DNA of 64,000 nucleotides from Juglans regia (GCF_001411555.2 NC_049912.1:4666317-4730316); one strand, 5' to 3'; shown: positions 1-12,197, counted from the stretch's first letter. The notes: generated from the letters alone by a model not told the origin. Program-made: numbers and translations.

Positions 1-276
1 TCAGATGTTTACTCCTTTGGAATCATTTTACTGCAATTGTTGACAGGGAAATCACCACCCTACTCTATAGTAGATGAAGTCAACTCTGCCTTACTTGCAG
101 GCAATTTTGAATCCCTTTTGGATCCTTCGGCTGGACGTTGGCCATTGGAGGTTGCTCAATCTTTGGCTGAATTGGCACTGATGTGTTCTGACAATAACAG
201 AAAAAGGAGACCAGATCTTGGGACAGGTGTCTTGGAGCTACTCGAATCATTAAGGGATCCAACAGGAGGTACTTGA
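1..276 (+). pseudogene. 3' end of a U-box-family protein kinase (copy A)
   Basis: The reading frame is open from the first base of the window to a TGA at 274-276 (91 codons). It begins at kinase subdomain IX (SDVYSFGIILLQLLTGKSPP) and runs through subdomains X-XI to RPDLGTGVLELLESLRD. It is near-identical to the end of the kinase at 50,293-50,568, so this is the C-lobe end of a PUB32/33-like kinase. In family members a U-box normally follows the kinase. Here the frame stops just after RDPTGG, where GGAGGTACTTG could also be a splice donor, and no U-box exon is found downstream. The 5' part lies outside the window, so an intact gene cannot be excluded, but the lost U-box and the LINE insertion 770 bp downstream suggest a remnant. 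Confidence 0.75.
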
Positions 277-1043
277 AAGGATTATCAGCCAAGATGGAGC
301 TTGGCAATAAATTGTTTAAGGTTGTGTGATTTGATTAATTGTCAAGTATTTTTGCAGGAATATGGATGTTTGAGTGGTATTGTAGGTGAGAGTCTATTCT
401 AAAACTCCATTGAACTATGAGTTGTTTCAATAAATATTTTTGGATAATATTTATAGAGAAATGATTTGTACAAGCTCCAAATAGATATGCTCCGACATGT
501 ATCTTTGTAAAAAAGTGGACCACTCCTTAAAACATTGTTATCAAGTGTTATCAACGGAGGTGGAGCTAGCTAGTTGGCTGTTAAACAAAAAAATTGTTTG
601 CTAATAAGTGATTGTCAAATGTCAGGTGTCTTCTGCAGTAATATAGAGTACTTAATTATGACTTGTTTAACAGCATTTTTTTATTTTACAATAAATCAAT
701 CAAGCATCTTCAAACAAGATTTATAGAGAATTTTTCAAAAACTTGCAAAAAGCTAATTAAGATCTCAAAATACTTATACCTTTATGGTTTTGTCTTTGGT
801 TTACATGATAATTATGACCTTGCATTTTTAATCACAGTCCAATTTCCTTTTTTCCTTCATCGGTGCTGGTGTGAGTTTATGGGCCGATGGGGATAGTTTC
901 TCTTTTGTTGGGTTGGTTCAGGTCTTTGGAATTGGAGAAGGGTGTGTTGGGTCCTTTGTCAAATTATTAATTAATGTTCTCCTATTGACCATAACACAAG
1001 ATCTTCCTGTATGGCTGAATTTAGCTTCGGCGCCATCCCTATA
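277..1043 (+). repeat. Duplicated 3' flank of the kinase gene, copy A
   Basis: Non-coding sequence matching 50,569-51,215 (copy B) and parts of 20,812-23,290 (copy C). Shared landmarks include the phrase from GAATATGGATGTTTGAGTGG, the block at 462-690 found again at 21,020-21,250, and the end TATGGCTGAATTTAGC. Copy A lacks the short block with CTTCAAACAAAAATAGAG that copies B and C retain. Homology stops abruptly at about 1,043, where LINE sequence begins. Confidence 0.8.
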
Positions 1044-2147
1044 GGCTCGATGCTAATCTTCTTTCGAGTTCACTTAAGAAGTAACTCAATTTGTATAGTT
1101 CATCCCATCTTCGCAGAGCCTATTAGAGAGAAAAATAATCGACTTCAACTTGTCATTTGCGTTCGTTCTCTGCTTCAGCACCCTCCAAACTTTGTAGTTC
1201 CTGTAGTAGATTCTTTTTTTGTAAGGTTACAATACCAAATACCTGTTCATCCCACTTCTTTAAATCCATTTTCAAAGCCTTCAATTTTCTAGCCAATACT
1301 TTGCTCGGAGTACCCTCTAGTTGATAAGAATTCTACCATTGTCTCACCAATTCCACAAACCCTTCCGTTTTTAGCCACATATTCTCGAATTTGAATGGTC
1401 TTCTACCTCCTGGAATTCCTCCACAATCTAGCATTATGAGAAAGTGATCAGAGCAAACACAAGGAAGTATTTTCTGACAAGAATCTGGAAATTGCATTTC
1501 CCATGAAGGAGATATAAAGAATCTATCCAGCCTTGACCAAACTTGATTATTGGACCAAGTATACTCTCCACCCATGAGAGGTAAGTCCATAAGGTCTAAC
1601 TCAAATATTAGATTTGAGAATTTCACCACTGCATGGTTTTGTCTCCCCTGCCCCACCCTTTCAGATGTGAGAATTCCACCACTGCATGGTTTTGTCTCCC
1701 CTGCCCCGCCCTTTCACTAGGAAATCTTGTCATATTAAAATCTCCACCAATACACCTAGGGACCTCCCACCAAGTACATAAGCTTGCCAATTCATCCCAA
1801 AGCAATCGTCGCTCGCAATCTAAGTTAGGGCCATAAACCCCCGTAAAAGCCCAAGCAAAACCATCTATAGAATTTTTAAAGGAACACCCCATTGAATATT
1901 CTCCCACAAATTCATTATGTTCTCCACTACTCTCTTGTCCCACATCACCAAAATACCCCCCAGAATCCCCTATGAAGGTAAGTAAGACCATCTTACATAC
2001 TGACAGCTCCAAATACTTAGTATAGTTATTCTTGTGATAAACTCCAGCTTTGTTTCCTGCAAACAGATAATGTCTACTTTCCATTGTCTCAACAATGATC
2101 TAATTCTAAGACATTTGTTGATCTCATTCAACCCTCTTACATTCCTG
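1044..2147 (-). pseudogene. LINE ORF2 endonuclease fragment
   Basis: Minus-strand translation gives, in pieces, NVRGLNEINKCLRIRSLLRQ, WKVDIICLQETKLEF, FTGVYGPN, GGDFNMTRFPSE, PLMGGEYTWSNN, LDRFFISPSWE and CSDHFLIMLDCGG, followed by KALKMDLKKWDEQVFG. These are successive motifs of the apurinic/apyrimidinic-type endonuclease of plant L1 LINEs and the linker towards the reverse transcriptase. The frame is broken near 1,620-1,730 by a 53-bp tandem duplication and elsewhere by stops. The fragment is cut at its 3' side (about 1,044) and at 2,146, where an LTR begins in the endonuclease start, so it is a dead remnant. Confidence 0.85.
1624..1729. repeat. 53-bp tandem duplication inside the LINE endonuclease
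   Basis: The block starting CACCACTGCATGGTTTTGTC occurs at 1,624 and again at 1,677, a period of 53 bp. 53 is not a multiple of three, so the duplication shifts the LINE frame. The two copies differ by a few substitutions. Confidence 0.85.
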
Positions 2148-2437
2148 TAACACCTCCTACCTGTAGTCTAAAAGTGTCATGTGTTTGTCATAAAATAAAC
2201 CTGGCAAGAGATCTCATAGTTAATAACTAAAATTAGAATTTATTTTGTAGAAAAAAATGTCGAATAAAATGTCTTCCAAAAATATTAAATGAATAAACTG
2301 AATAAAATTTATGTCATAAAAGCAATTTTATTCTAGAAGGTCTGAAAATAAATCAATTGCTCCTTCTAATCCTGGCTTTCCTGCTCATGTTCATCATCCT
2401 CATCTGGGTGATTAAAAACATGAAAATAAACTAAAAT

Positions 2438-2456
2438 GAGTCGAAGACTAAGTAAG
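2438..2456 (+). other. Conserved LTR hairpin plus AGTAAG (instance 1)
   Basis: GAGTC-GAA-GACTA followed by AGTAAG, 292 bp inside the LTR start; the outer closing pair is weaker than in the other four instances. Confidence 0.5.
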
Positions 2457-3224
2457 AAATCCATCACAACGTAAACATAATAAACATAAGGTTTTCATAA
2501 AATTTTTCATGCTGAGAGTTTAAAATTCATGACTGTTCATACTGATATTTATGCTATGCATGAATGATCTATCTATCTGATCTGACTAGCCAACACACTT
2601 AACCCTGTGTGTGAGGTTGTACATCGGCCCCACGTCCTGCGGTTGAGAGGGGAGCTGCTGATAGTATTCTGGCATACTATGGTGGACCACGCTTAAGTCC
2701 GTGGCTTGCACAACCACCCTGATATGAACTGCATTGGTACCATGCATCTAAATGACCATCTGATTAACTGATCTTATCTTATCTTGCACTTGAACTTAAG
2801 ATAGCTTACGTGTCTTATGCACATGAGATGCATGACATAATACATACATAATTATAATTTATGAATTTGAACATTATACGGAATGAAATGATCGTATGCT
2901 ATGTTGGACGACATGTTTACATATGACATGAGTGGTACATAAAAAATGGCTATCAAAGAATTGGCACTAATAATAATTTATATAAGCTAAACTGTGATGA
3001 TTCTAATTTGTGATCAAATTACTTACCTCGCTACGCTTCTTCTTGAATCTCACTTTGTAGCTCATCACCTATACTCAATATTAACTATCACTAAATCTGT
3101 TTAGGAACAATATGTACTAATATTCTACTTAATTAAATTCACAATCTAAAAGATAGTCAAATAAATCTTTTGATGAACACCATAATCAATAAATCCTGAT
3201 ATTTAAATTAGTTAAATACTAATA

Positions 3225-3850
3225 GAGAGTTGCTACAGACATAAAAGAATCTTATACATTGATGTGGCACACTCACAGTGTGACATGTCTCCCCACTTTT
3301 TTTTTTCGGTTCCTTTTTTCTCCCTTCCCGTGCATCTCCCCTCCCCTCCTCCCTCTATCTCCGCCCGTCTCCGCTTCCTGTCGCCGACATAGTGGTCGGA
3401 GACAACTTCAGGGCCGGCAGAAGCCGCCGGCGGTCCATGCGGCACCATTCTATTCATGGTAGCGCCTCTCTTGTGCGAGTCCCATCCCCTCCTCCCCCTT
3501 TCCCTCTTTGTCTCTGCCTGTCTCCAGCTTTCCCGTCGCTGCCATAGTGGTTGAGGACCACCTCAGGGCCGGCAGAATCTGCCGACAGTCCAAACGGCAT
3601 AGTTCGGCGGGGGGATGGGAGCTCCTGTGCACGACAGCTCATGAGGTGGATTCTGCCAGCCTTGGGGTGGTCCCCGACCACCATGGCAGCGACGGGCAGA
3701 GACAGAGAGGGAAAGGGGGAGGAGGGGAGGGGACTTGCATGGAAGGAGGAAAAAAGGTAAGAAAAAAAGAAACGTGGCACACTCACACAGTGTGCCACAT
3801 GAGTGTGTGAGATCCCTTTGTAGGATCCCTTTGTGTCTGTAGTGTTTTCC
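3225..3850. mobile_element. Fold-back MITE with 9-bp target duplication
   Basis: Flanked by perfect 9-bp direct repeats ATACTAATA (3,216-3,224 and 3,851-3,859). The ends are inverted (GCTACAGACATAAAAG versus CTTTGTGTCTGTAGTG), and the interior arms are also inverted relative to each other (GTGGCACACTCAC on the left, GTGTGCCACATGAG on the right; C/T-rich left arm versus G/A-rich right arm). A 9-bp TSD with long arms fits a Mutator-type non-autonomous element. The overlapping frames of 60-130 codons on both strands reflect the low-complexity arms and are not genes. Confidence 0.75.
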
Positions 3851-5055
3851 ATACTAATAACATATTATAATCTAGTAGAATACTTGGGCTATTTTAAATA
3901 AGTCATAATAAATCCCAATTCTTAAAATAGGTTTCATTTCTACACATAATTATTCAATCTTATAAGAAATCTAGTAAATATCATTTAAATATTCTTAACA
4001 TATTTCTTAATTTTTCTATTTAAAATATAACATAATAATTTTTTTAAAAATCCGACTAAATAGACAAGAAATATTAAGTAAAATATTAGGTTCAATAGTA
4101 TACTTTAAAATATATTTCGAATTCTTTAAACACTTTCTTATAAAAATGAGCTTATGACTAATATATTTATTTAATAAAATTAAACTCAACTTCAAATAAA
4201 ATGACACAATAATATTCATAATTAACATATACTTAAATGTAAGGTTATAGATGTAATTATACTTAAAACACTCCTTCAAGATACTATGGGAAGGGATTAA
4301 AAAGGGCATAAAAGTAATCTCCAATAACACCTGTACTTAGTAAATTAAAACCTAAGAGTATTGATAGTAGTTTATGCATCTTCATATGCAAAATCACATC
4401 TTTTGAAGATTGATTTTGCATATGAAAAACTTATCCACATTGGATTATGCATATTTAAATCAAATAATAATAAAATATTCATTATTTTATAAATTTTTTT
4501 TCCTATAAATCTGAATGGTTTATTTTATGCATCTAGATGGTCTATTGTTAATCTGAATGGTCCAATAAATTCAAGTCAAATTACACTACCCGAAGGCAAA
4601 AAAATTCAATAGACCATCCAACTCAAATAAATTCAACTCCAAGTCCAATAAATTTCATACAAATTCACAACTTAATATAATGTAATTCCATACAAATTCA
4701 ACTGTCCAAATAAATTACATACAAATTCAACTGCCCTCAAAATAAATTCCATACACATTCAACATCCAACCAAAAGAAATTCCAAACAGATTTATCCTTA
4801 AACCTCATGTATCAAAATCAACTTAATAGAAAATCCATAAAGTTGATTTTAATACAACTTGAACTACATAAAGTTGGACTTGGCAACTCCATATGTCAAC
4901 CACCAGCTCCACAACAGCAGTTCCACAGCAGCCCAGCTCCACAGCAGCTCCACAAAAAAATGATGTAATTTGGTTCAACCAGCAGTACAAAAATTACCTA
5001 AAATATATCACCGCAATTAAAACAATTACAAAATTACCATCATACAAACATACAA

Positions 5056-5520
5056 CTATGTACGAGATATGACCTTATTCCTTTGTTCCTCAATGATCTC
5101 CATTTGAAGATTATGGAAATATTCTTGCTGCAAACCATTCATGGAATCAATATCCAAGTTCATAATTTCCATATCAGTTTTTCTCTTTTTAAGAGCTACG
5201 AAGTCAGATCTCTCTCTTTCAGTCTTAATTTCCAACTCAAGTTTTCTCTTCATAAGAAGTAGTAACTCAGATATTTCGTTCTCATACTTCAATTGTGATT
5301 CTCTTATCTCCATCATACAAGTCCTCCTATCATCTTTCATTTGGTTTAAGGCCTCATTAATTACTATATTTTGTCTTTCATTACATTTTATTTCTTTATC
5401 TCTTGCTTTTTTAACCTTCTTGCCCAGAGGTCTCTCACAATCGACAAACACATTTTCCATATCTTTCCCTAAAAGTATTGAGTTTGGAGTAATACCTAAA
5501 CTTGTCCCATTTTTTTTTCC
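5056..5520 (-). pseudogene. Harbinger ORF1, C-terminal coiled-coil exon
   Basis: Minus-strand coding of GTSLGITPNSILLGKD, then MENVFVDCERPLGKKVKKA and a highly charged helix (about 110 residues rich in Lys, Glu and Arg with heptad-like Leu/Ile/Met). The RPLGKK motif followed by a coiled coil is the NAM-associated C-terminal region that follows the SANT domain in plant Harbinger ORF1 proteins. It lies about 200 bp downstream of the SANT part in the same strand order, which fits a two-exon ORF1 with an intron or lesion between. The strongly A/G-rich coding strand gives a spurious plus-strand frame opposite. Confidence 0.7.
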
Positions 5521-5718
5521 TTTTTAAGAGGTCCATGTGTGTTTGCCATTTCGGTTGGTGCCTCAATAAATTCTAACAATGATTTATGCTAAAGTTATGT
5601 TTTCGGTTCTCTATGTATATGATTTTTGCCTTATCAATTTACAAAATAGTGGAACAAGATACAACTAAAAACATTGCCAATATGTAATAATTAGAACCAC
5701 AAAACATAGCATAGAGCA

Positions 5719-6072
5719 TTATACATTGTCTTGCTCGGTCGCACCGCTTGGATGCATTCCTTCAACTTGGGCTAAGCTACCACAGAATTTATTGACGCAT
5801 TTTTGAATGATTGACCACCGATTGGTCAAAGAGGGTATAGACCGTTCTTGACAATTAGGTTTTTTAAATGTGTGGTAGTAGTCATAAATTCTACTCCATG
5901 TTTGTGTAGATGATTGGTCAGTCCTTCGTATGGAGTTCATACTAAGATTAAGCCAAGCTGAAATGAGGAGAGTATCTTCCTCTACAGTAAATGACACACC
6001 CCGCTGGGATTTTTGTTTCCTTTTTTCCCATTGGGGTTGTGTCGCTTGGACATTAACACTTGCACTGCCCAT
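5719..6072 (-). pseudogene. Harbinger ORF1, Myb/SANT-like N-terminal part
   Basis: 117 codons from an ATG at 6,072. About residues 25-80 form a Myb/SANT-like trihelix domain (GVSFTVEEDTLLISAWLNLS, then TWSRIYDYYHTFKKPN and SLTNRWSIIQKCVNKFCG). This is the ORF1 type that plant Harbinger elements encode beside the transposase; it is thought to bind the transposon ends and help nuclear import of the transposase. The frame ends EQDNV-stop where family members continue into a C-terminal exon, so either an intron donor has been missed or a small lesion truncates it. The downstream coding piece is at 5,056-5,520. Host Myb-like gene annotations often derive from such elements. Confidence 0.75.
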
Positions 6073-8216
6073 AGGGGGTTGTTAATATCACATTCACCAC
6101 TTTTCAATAGTGTGGTGAAGAAGGGATCCTCATCAATTAAACAGTTCATTTTGCAACAAAATATTAAAGGATAAAATGTTACTAAAACTGTCTGAATAGA
6201 AAAACTATGTATGCAACATGGAAAAAACAAAATACATGAAAAAACAGAGTATGTATGCAGTGCACAAGGGAAAAACATTAATATGCCTTGGTTTTATTTG
6301 TGTGAATCTGTCTAAAGGCATACATAAACATGTTGTGCATCTAGTCTAAAGGCATACAAAAACATGGTTGCATACCTGCTGACTTAAGGGTGACACTGGA
6401 GTAACAACCCGCAAAGATAAAAGGGTACATGATAGACACATTATAAGAACATGCAACCAAGCATTTTTCAAATCTTATTGCTCAGTTAAATACAAAGTAG
6501 TTTTCTCTATTTTGGCAATAAAAGGGCAAAGAACATAAGCAAATCATACCAATCAGTGCAGGTAATTAGCATACATTCTCATTTGCAAACCACAAGAAGC
6601 AAATCCCAAATTTTTAGAGACAGCATATACAACCCATGAGTTTTTTTCACGAGAAATAAGAAGCATGTACAGAGGCATGTACAATCTAAAAAACCCAAGA
6701 ACCAAACTCCACTGCTCTATGTATCCCTATTCTCGGTTCAATATCAAGGAAAATCACACATTCCATATGAGGGGAAATCACACAATAATTTGTGAAATAA
6801 AAACAAGTGGCTTGCGGTTGCCCTAGCCGAATATCATTATTTAATCACCTTCTCTAGGGTTTCCAAACAGCCGCACAAAATTGAGTACTTGGCGAGAGAA
6901 GAGGCCGTCGTTGATGCAGGAACAGCCCCGTGGTGCACTTGAGCTTTGCTTTGGGCAATGGTGTAGCAGAGCAGAGAGAAGGCTGAAATATTGTTGAGGC
7001 AAGTGTTGGTGTCAAAGAGAAGAGAGCAAGAGAGAACAAAGTCGTTTGAAGAGAAGGAGGAAGACTTTCGAGGAAATACGCGTGAGAGAGAGGAGTCGTT
7101 TGGATAGAGAGAGAAAAAATATTAAAAATAATGTTTGAAGATTAAACAATGCTTCTTCAAATTTGAGGAAATACTGTTTATAGCTATGGATAAAAATGAA
7201 GATAGATAAACCAATGTGGATGATTTTAAAGACATATTCAAATTTAAAGATGGAGATGAAGATGGAAAAGCCACTACCAGTGCTCTAAAAGCAACTAATA
7301 TATTCCGTCGAGAAACAGAGGGCAATGGGGAGGCGTGCGAGGCAGGGGACTCACCGAGAGGAGGAGGAGCACGTGGTTGAGCTGGGTGAGAAGACGGTAG
7401 CTTTAGGTGGCTGGGAGTGAAGGCGACACAACTAGAGGCTCCTCTGTGGTGGTTCAACACCGAGAAAGGGAGAGAGAGCTCTGTCATGCCGAAAAGCAAC
7501 CAAGAGAGAGAGGAGGGGTGGCGGTCATAGGCTTACTAGGAAGACGTGGGTTTGACAGGAACAACTAGTCAGCAGTTTCTGTGATGCCTAAGTTGTCCTC
7601 GGCGTAGGGTAGTGGCGGAACAACCAAGGTTGGCTGCGTCATGATGCTCGTCTATGGGTGCAAAAGGCCGCAGCATGGTGCACGTGTGACAGTGCTTGGA
7701 GGTCTCCACGGTCATGCTTGTTTGGGCAGTGGAGTTGCCGTAGTGGTTCCGTCGTCGAGTCGCGGCCCTTTATGGTTGTTGCTGATGGTGCTCTGTTTGA
7801 TGGGTGCAACTAGTGGTCTCTGCGTTCGTGAATGTTTTAGGCTCATGGTGGTCGACTTTCAGATCTACTAGTGGCGGAGGTTTACGTGCATGGCAGGGTG
7901 TCAAAGTTCTTTGGCTACAGTTCAGATCACGGGTGGCTCACTGGGGTGGTGGTCAGCTTTTTCCATATGGGTGTGCTCTGTGTTTTGCTTGTTCCATCAG
8001 ACGGTGGTTTGTTGTGAAACAAGGCTAATATGTGCATAGGGAAGGTCTTTTGTTTGTGTTGTATATAATACAGACACTTCATGAGATTTTATAAAGGGAG
8101 AATGGAGGATTGATGATAGGATTTCTGAGTTTGTTTTCCATTAGGATGATCAATTAGGAGATACGATCCATTAGGAGATAAGGATGAAGGGTGGAGATAG
8201 GAAGAAACAAGGCTTA

Positions 8217-10285
8217 GAGCATTCCCATTGGATTTTCTATATGGGATCTATCCTATAATTTGGGGATAAGTTTAGGGATTTGGAGAAAAACCCCTCTCCA
8301 TTGGATTCCAAATTTTGCGGTTTAAGTTTATGGGATCTACAGTTGTTCCCCATATATGGCATGACCCCTCCCTCGAAACACCAACTATCGCAACCCCCCC
8401 TCTCTATCGGCAAATTATGTAAGTTTTGATTTCGGTTTCTTCAAAATTTTGTGACATTGATTTCGCAACACCATATTTCGTAGCCCCTCTCCCTCATTTT
8501 CGAAAAAAATTTCTCACTTCATACCTCTCTCCTTCTCTGTTTCTCTCTTCCCATTTTTCTTCCTCCCGAGGCCATGATCAAGGTAAGTATACGATGGAGA
8601 GCCTACAATTTGGTGCTTTGCGTCGGCGATCTCTTCACTGTTTGACTGCCAAGAATGTTTCTTTGCTTTCAAATTGGTTCAATTTTTTTTTTTTTTGTCA
8701 CTCTCGTTTAGTCATTCTCATTTTGGGCTTTGTTTGAGAAAATTGGTTCCATTTTGACCTTGCGTTGCCATTGATTTGTCTATATTTTGGTTGTCTGTGT
8801 TGAGTGTTTGGTTGCCGAGAAAGTGATGATATTTCATAGATTTTTTTTTAAATTACTCTATATAGATGTTTTTTCTTTCACTTTCTATGAGATGTGACTT
8901 TCAGACTTATGTGGTTGTGAAATTTGTTTTGTGTTGCAGTCGAAGCTGATATTTCCAATTTTGCTCTCATTTTTCTCATCGTTGTTTGGTTGCTGCGAAA
9001 ATCCAGTTAGATTTATTGAATGAAAATTGTGTTTTATGTTGTGCTTGTGTGGGATCGTTTTGATTTTGCTCTCATTTTCCTTCATGTACTGTTTGCTTAT
9101 TGTGAAAATCTCTAGTTGCAGGAAGAATAAGAAATTGAATAGCTGATGTATTTTTTTTCCCTTTTGCTTTATGATGATTTCCCTTTTCCCTCATGTATTG
9201 GTTTCTGATGCTTTATATCAAACAATATATGCCTCTTGGTTTGCTTGAAATTTAAAATATGTACCTTTTTTGTGTACCATATACTTGGCTGCTGTGTAAA
9301 TTAGGAGAAAGAAAATGATATTTGGGTCTTGACATTGTATGTGCTTTTGAATGTGTTAAAAGTGAGAATCCTTCATCATTAAATGAAATACTTAATTAAG
9401 CTCAGGTTTATGGAATTTGGGACCTATTGTTTTATTTTTGTTAGTTTTGGAATTATCTCTTTTTTAATGTGTGATTCAACTTGTGGTTTATCTTCTTTCA
9501 AATGTGCTATATGTAATTATTTGTGGTGTTTGATTTCATAAAAGGGGAACTATTGAAAGTAATTGAACGATGTTGGGTTGAATTGACAAGTAATAAATCG
9601 GAAATTTAAAAAGAAAAGATACATATTTATACTTAGGAACTTTGTTGGATAAAAAATTACAAATTTAAAGATTTTTTTTATAAAGATTCGGGCTAAACTT
9701 GAATGATGAAAACTCACTTGAAGTTGTTCTCTTGTTATAATCCATTTGGTTTGAAGACTCATATTAGATATAAGTCTTTCTTTTATTTCAGTTTATGTTT
9801 TGAGGAACCTCCTACGGAAGTTGTTTATTCATTAGCATAGTACCATCTTTTGAACACTATTTGTGATTTTTGTTTCTTCCTTGAGGTTTAATGTGCATAC
9901 ATTTTACTATAAATTGAAAAAAGGAAATGATGGTTAAATTTCATGGGTTCCTTAAACCAATTATGTAAATTTCATGATATCCTAAAAAATGTAATTTTAG
10001 GTTCCTTAAATCAATTATGTTTCATTGCTCTTTCCATGGGTAATTTGTTCTGTGTTGTTGGGTTTCTTTGCAGTATTTCGTATCTTTCGGTTCTTTAGAT
10101 CAAATGAGACTTGAGTTTGTGAGAATGCAAATGCAAGCAGAATGCGTATTTATAGAGGAAAAAGTTACCGTTACATATATGACAAAAAAATGTTATCGTT
10201 TGAAAGAAGATAAAAAAAGTTACCGTTGGAGAAAAAAAAATATTACTGTTGGAGGCAAGAGTTCACAATGTTACCGTTGGAGGTA
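8217..10285. mobile_element. Probable second non-autonomous Harbinger-like element
   Basis: After TTA (8,214-8,216) the sequence starts GAGCATTCCCATTGGATT, matching the GAGCA-type end of the neighbouring Harbinger element, and CCATTGGATT recurs at 8,299. Near 10,165-10,285 there are repeated subterminal words GTTACCGTTGGA and close variants. No transposase or ORF1 is recognisable; I see only T-rich non-coding DNA between. The right end is not resolved and may have been cut by the LTR that follows. Confidence 0.45.
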
Positions 10286-11735
10286 GCTGTGAATCCGGGT
10301 CGAAAAACACCACCCTCAAACACCCATGTTTTTGCACCCTGAAACAAAGCAAGTTTTTGCTCAAGCCGTCCATCGAGCCCCCCTCCTTTGGACTTTCACT
10401 AGGTGTTGCACCTTGCTGTCGCCTCTGATCTCCACTGTCTAGACCTCACAGAAACCACCACCAAGGACTTTTCAACACCCCCAGTTCGTCTCACCTCACA
10501 GTGAGCTTGATCTCTTTCCCTTACGTTTTGCTCTTTCTCTCTCTCTCTCTCACTGTGTTTCTCTCTCTAGTCCAGTGCACAGCCGTCGAGTTCACCACCT
10601 TCCACCGTAACCAACATCTCCGCCACACGCCTACTCTCCAGCCTCCTCGCCACTGCCTACCCAGTCCAGCCGTCTCACGCTGCCGCGTGATTACTCCTTG
10701 AGTAAGCCCCTGCCATGCAAAGTTTATTTTTTTTAAGCAGGTTATATTTGTTTTCAAAAAATTAAATGAAATTACATTAGTACCCTTAACGACATGTTGT
10801 ATTAATGTGCTTTTAAACTTTTATTATGTATTAGTACACTCTTATTTAATAATGATTACATAAAATAACTTAAGTATTTTAACATGTTATTAAGTAAAGA
10901 TTTATTTTAACAGTAAACAATATTGGTGTAATGTTATTTTTACACTTTAGATATGATTTAGTCTATTAAAAAATAGTTATGGTTTATTTTAAAATATTTT
11001 GGTATAATTATATGATCTAGTATTAAATTTTGTAGTTTGAATACTCTAGTAAATAAGTTAGGATTTAATGACTTTTAGTCGGAGTTATTAAGTGGACGGA
11101 TGAATTTAGAAAGTGATGGTAATTTAGAGTTAAGAGAAATTTTAGGTTTTGAGGAATTAAAATAGGTTATTTTAGAAACTTAGGCTTAAATATCAAAATA
11201 CGTGATTGATGGAAAATTTATGAGAATTATGTGATTATTTTATAGGTGACATTTATTTTTGTTCAGTACTGCTGTAGAGAAATTCTGATAAGCTAAGAAG
11301 TTCAAGTAAGCGGAGTTCCTATGCTAGACTTTGCATAAAAATAAAATGGGCTGAGGTTGTTTTTGAAAAATATGCATGTTTAGGTATGAAAAGAAATTTG
11401 AAACGAACTCAGTTATTTGTTCTGCATTACTCATAAAATTCTGTATGAGAATAAAGTATTTTCTGACATGACTGGTGTAGACATGAGCTAATTTTGTGCA
11501 TTCTGTTTCTGATGATGCAAAAAGAGCGAATATAAAAATCTAAAAGTTTTTGTTGTGAATAAATGAAGATGTTTTCATTCTGTTTATTTCGAACATGTGA
11601 AATTATCTGAAGATGTTCAGTTTTTAGCAATTGATATGAAGTGACATCTAAAAACATTGGCATGAGATTCTGATTCTGATTCTGTATTCTGATTAAGTCT
11701 GATTATGATGTTCTGTTACGGTCCATCTACATGTG

Positions 11736-11965
11736 ATAATAGTGGCATACAGCCAAACCACGAGTTATAATAGTGGATACGGCCCAACCACGAGTGATAA
11801 TAGTGGATATGATCCTTCCACAGGTTATAATAGTGGTTTATAACCTTACCACAAGGGTTAAACATGGTATACAGCTCAACCACGGGTTATAATAGTGGAT
11901 ACGGCCCTTCCACGGGTTATAATAGTGGTTTATAACCCTACTACGAGGGTTAAACATGATATATG
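11736..11965 (-). repeat. Minisatellite with 30-31 bp units and a 92-bp higher order
   Basis: The core ATAATAGTGG occurs at 11,736, 11,767, 11,797, 11,827, 11,889 and 11,919. Spacing is 30-31 bp, and two-unit blocks recur at 92 bp (11,797 to 11,889 and 11,827 to 11,919). Most units have CCAC...GTGG arms. Confidence 0.8.
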
Positions 11966-12197
11966 TCCTAATGTGATGCTTTGATTTATGAAGATGAGGT
12001 CTCAGATCTTGATATGCCAAATGATTTTTGGAATAAGAATGTTTTTTTGAAAGTTTTGCTCTGATATTTTGTAACATGTTTTGATATTTGCATTTTGAAA
12101 GTAAATGTTTCTATTTCTGCATTCTGAATGTAAACATTTTGTTTTGCATTCTGAATTCTGAAAATGCTCATGTTTACATACTAGTATATGTTTACTG

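Larger units (their letters stand above)
4356..7285 (-). mobile_element. Non-autonomous PIF/Harbinger transposon carrying ORF1 only
   Basis: A TAA target duplication (4,353-4,355 and 7,286-7,288) flanks inverted ends: GAGTATTGATAGTAG at the left and, reading inward from the right, GAGCACTGGTAGTGG; similarity continues through CATCTTCAT in both. A 3-bp TAA/TTA duplication and GAGCA-type ends are typical of Harbinger elements. The interior encodes the element's ORF1 DNA-binding/accessory protein on the minus strand (5,056-6,072) but no DDE transposase, so movement would need a transposase supplied in trans. Confidence 0.85.
2146..8213 (+). mobile_element. Gypsy-type long LTR, interrupted by nested elements
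   Basis: It starts TGTAACACCTCC directly inside LINE sequence and has the layout seen in the other long LTRs here: a GAGTC/GACT hairpin followed by AGTAAG 290 bp in, a CTTACCTCG segment (about 3,025), an AT-rich stretch, then a GC-rich segment (7,290-8,030) and TATATAATACAG (8,060). A fold-back MITE (3,225-3,850) and a Harbinger element (4,356-7,285) are nested inside. The right terminus and matching ATTCC target duplication were not found; a second Harbinger-like element starts at 8,217, so the end given is provisional. No gag or pol coding is present. Confidence 0.5.

Noticed and set aside
5141..5527. 128-codon plus-strand frame
   Set aside because: Antisense shadow of the A/G-rich Harbinger ORF1 coiled-coil exon.
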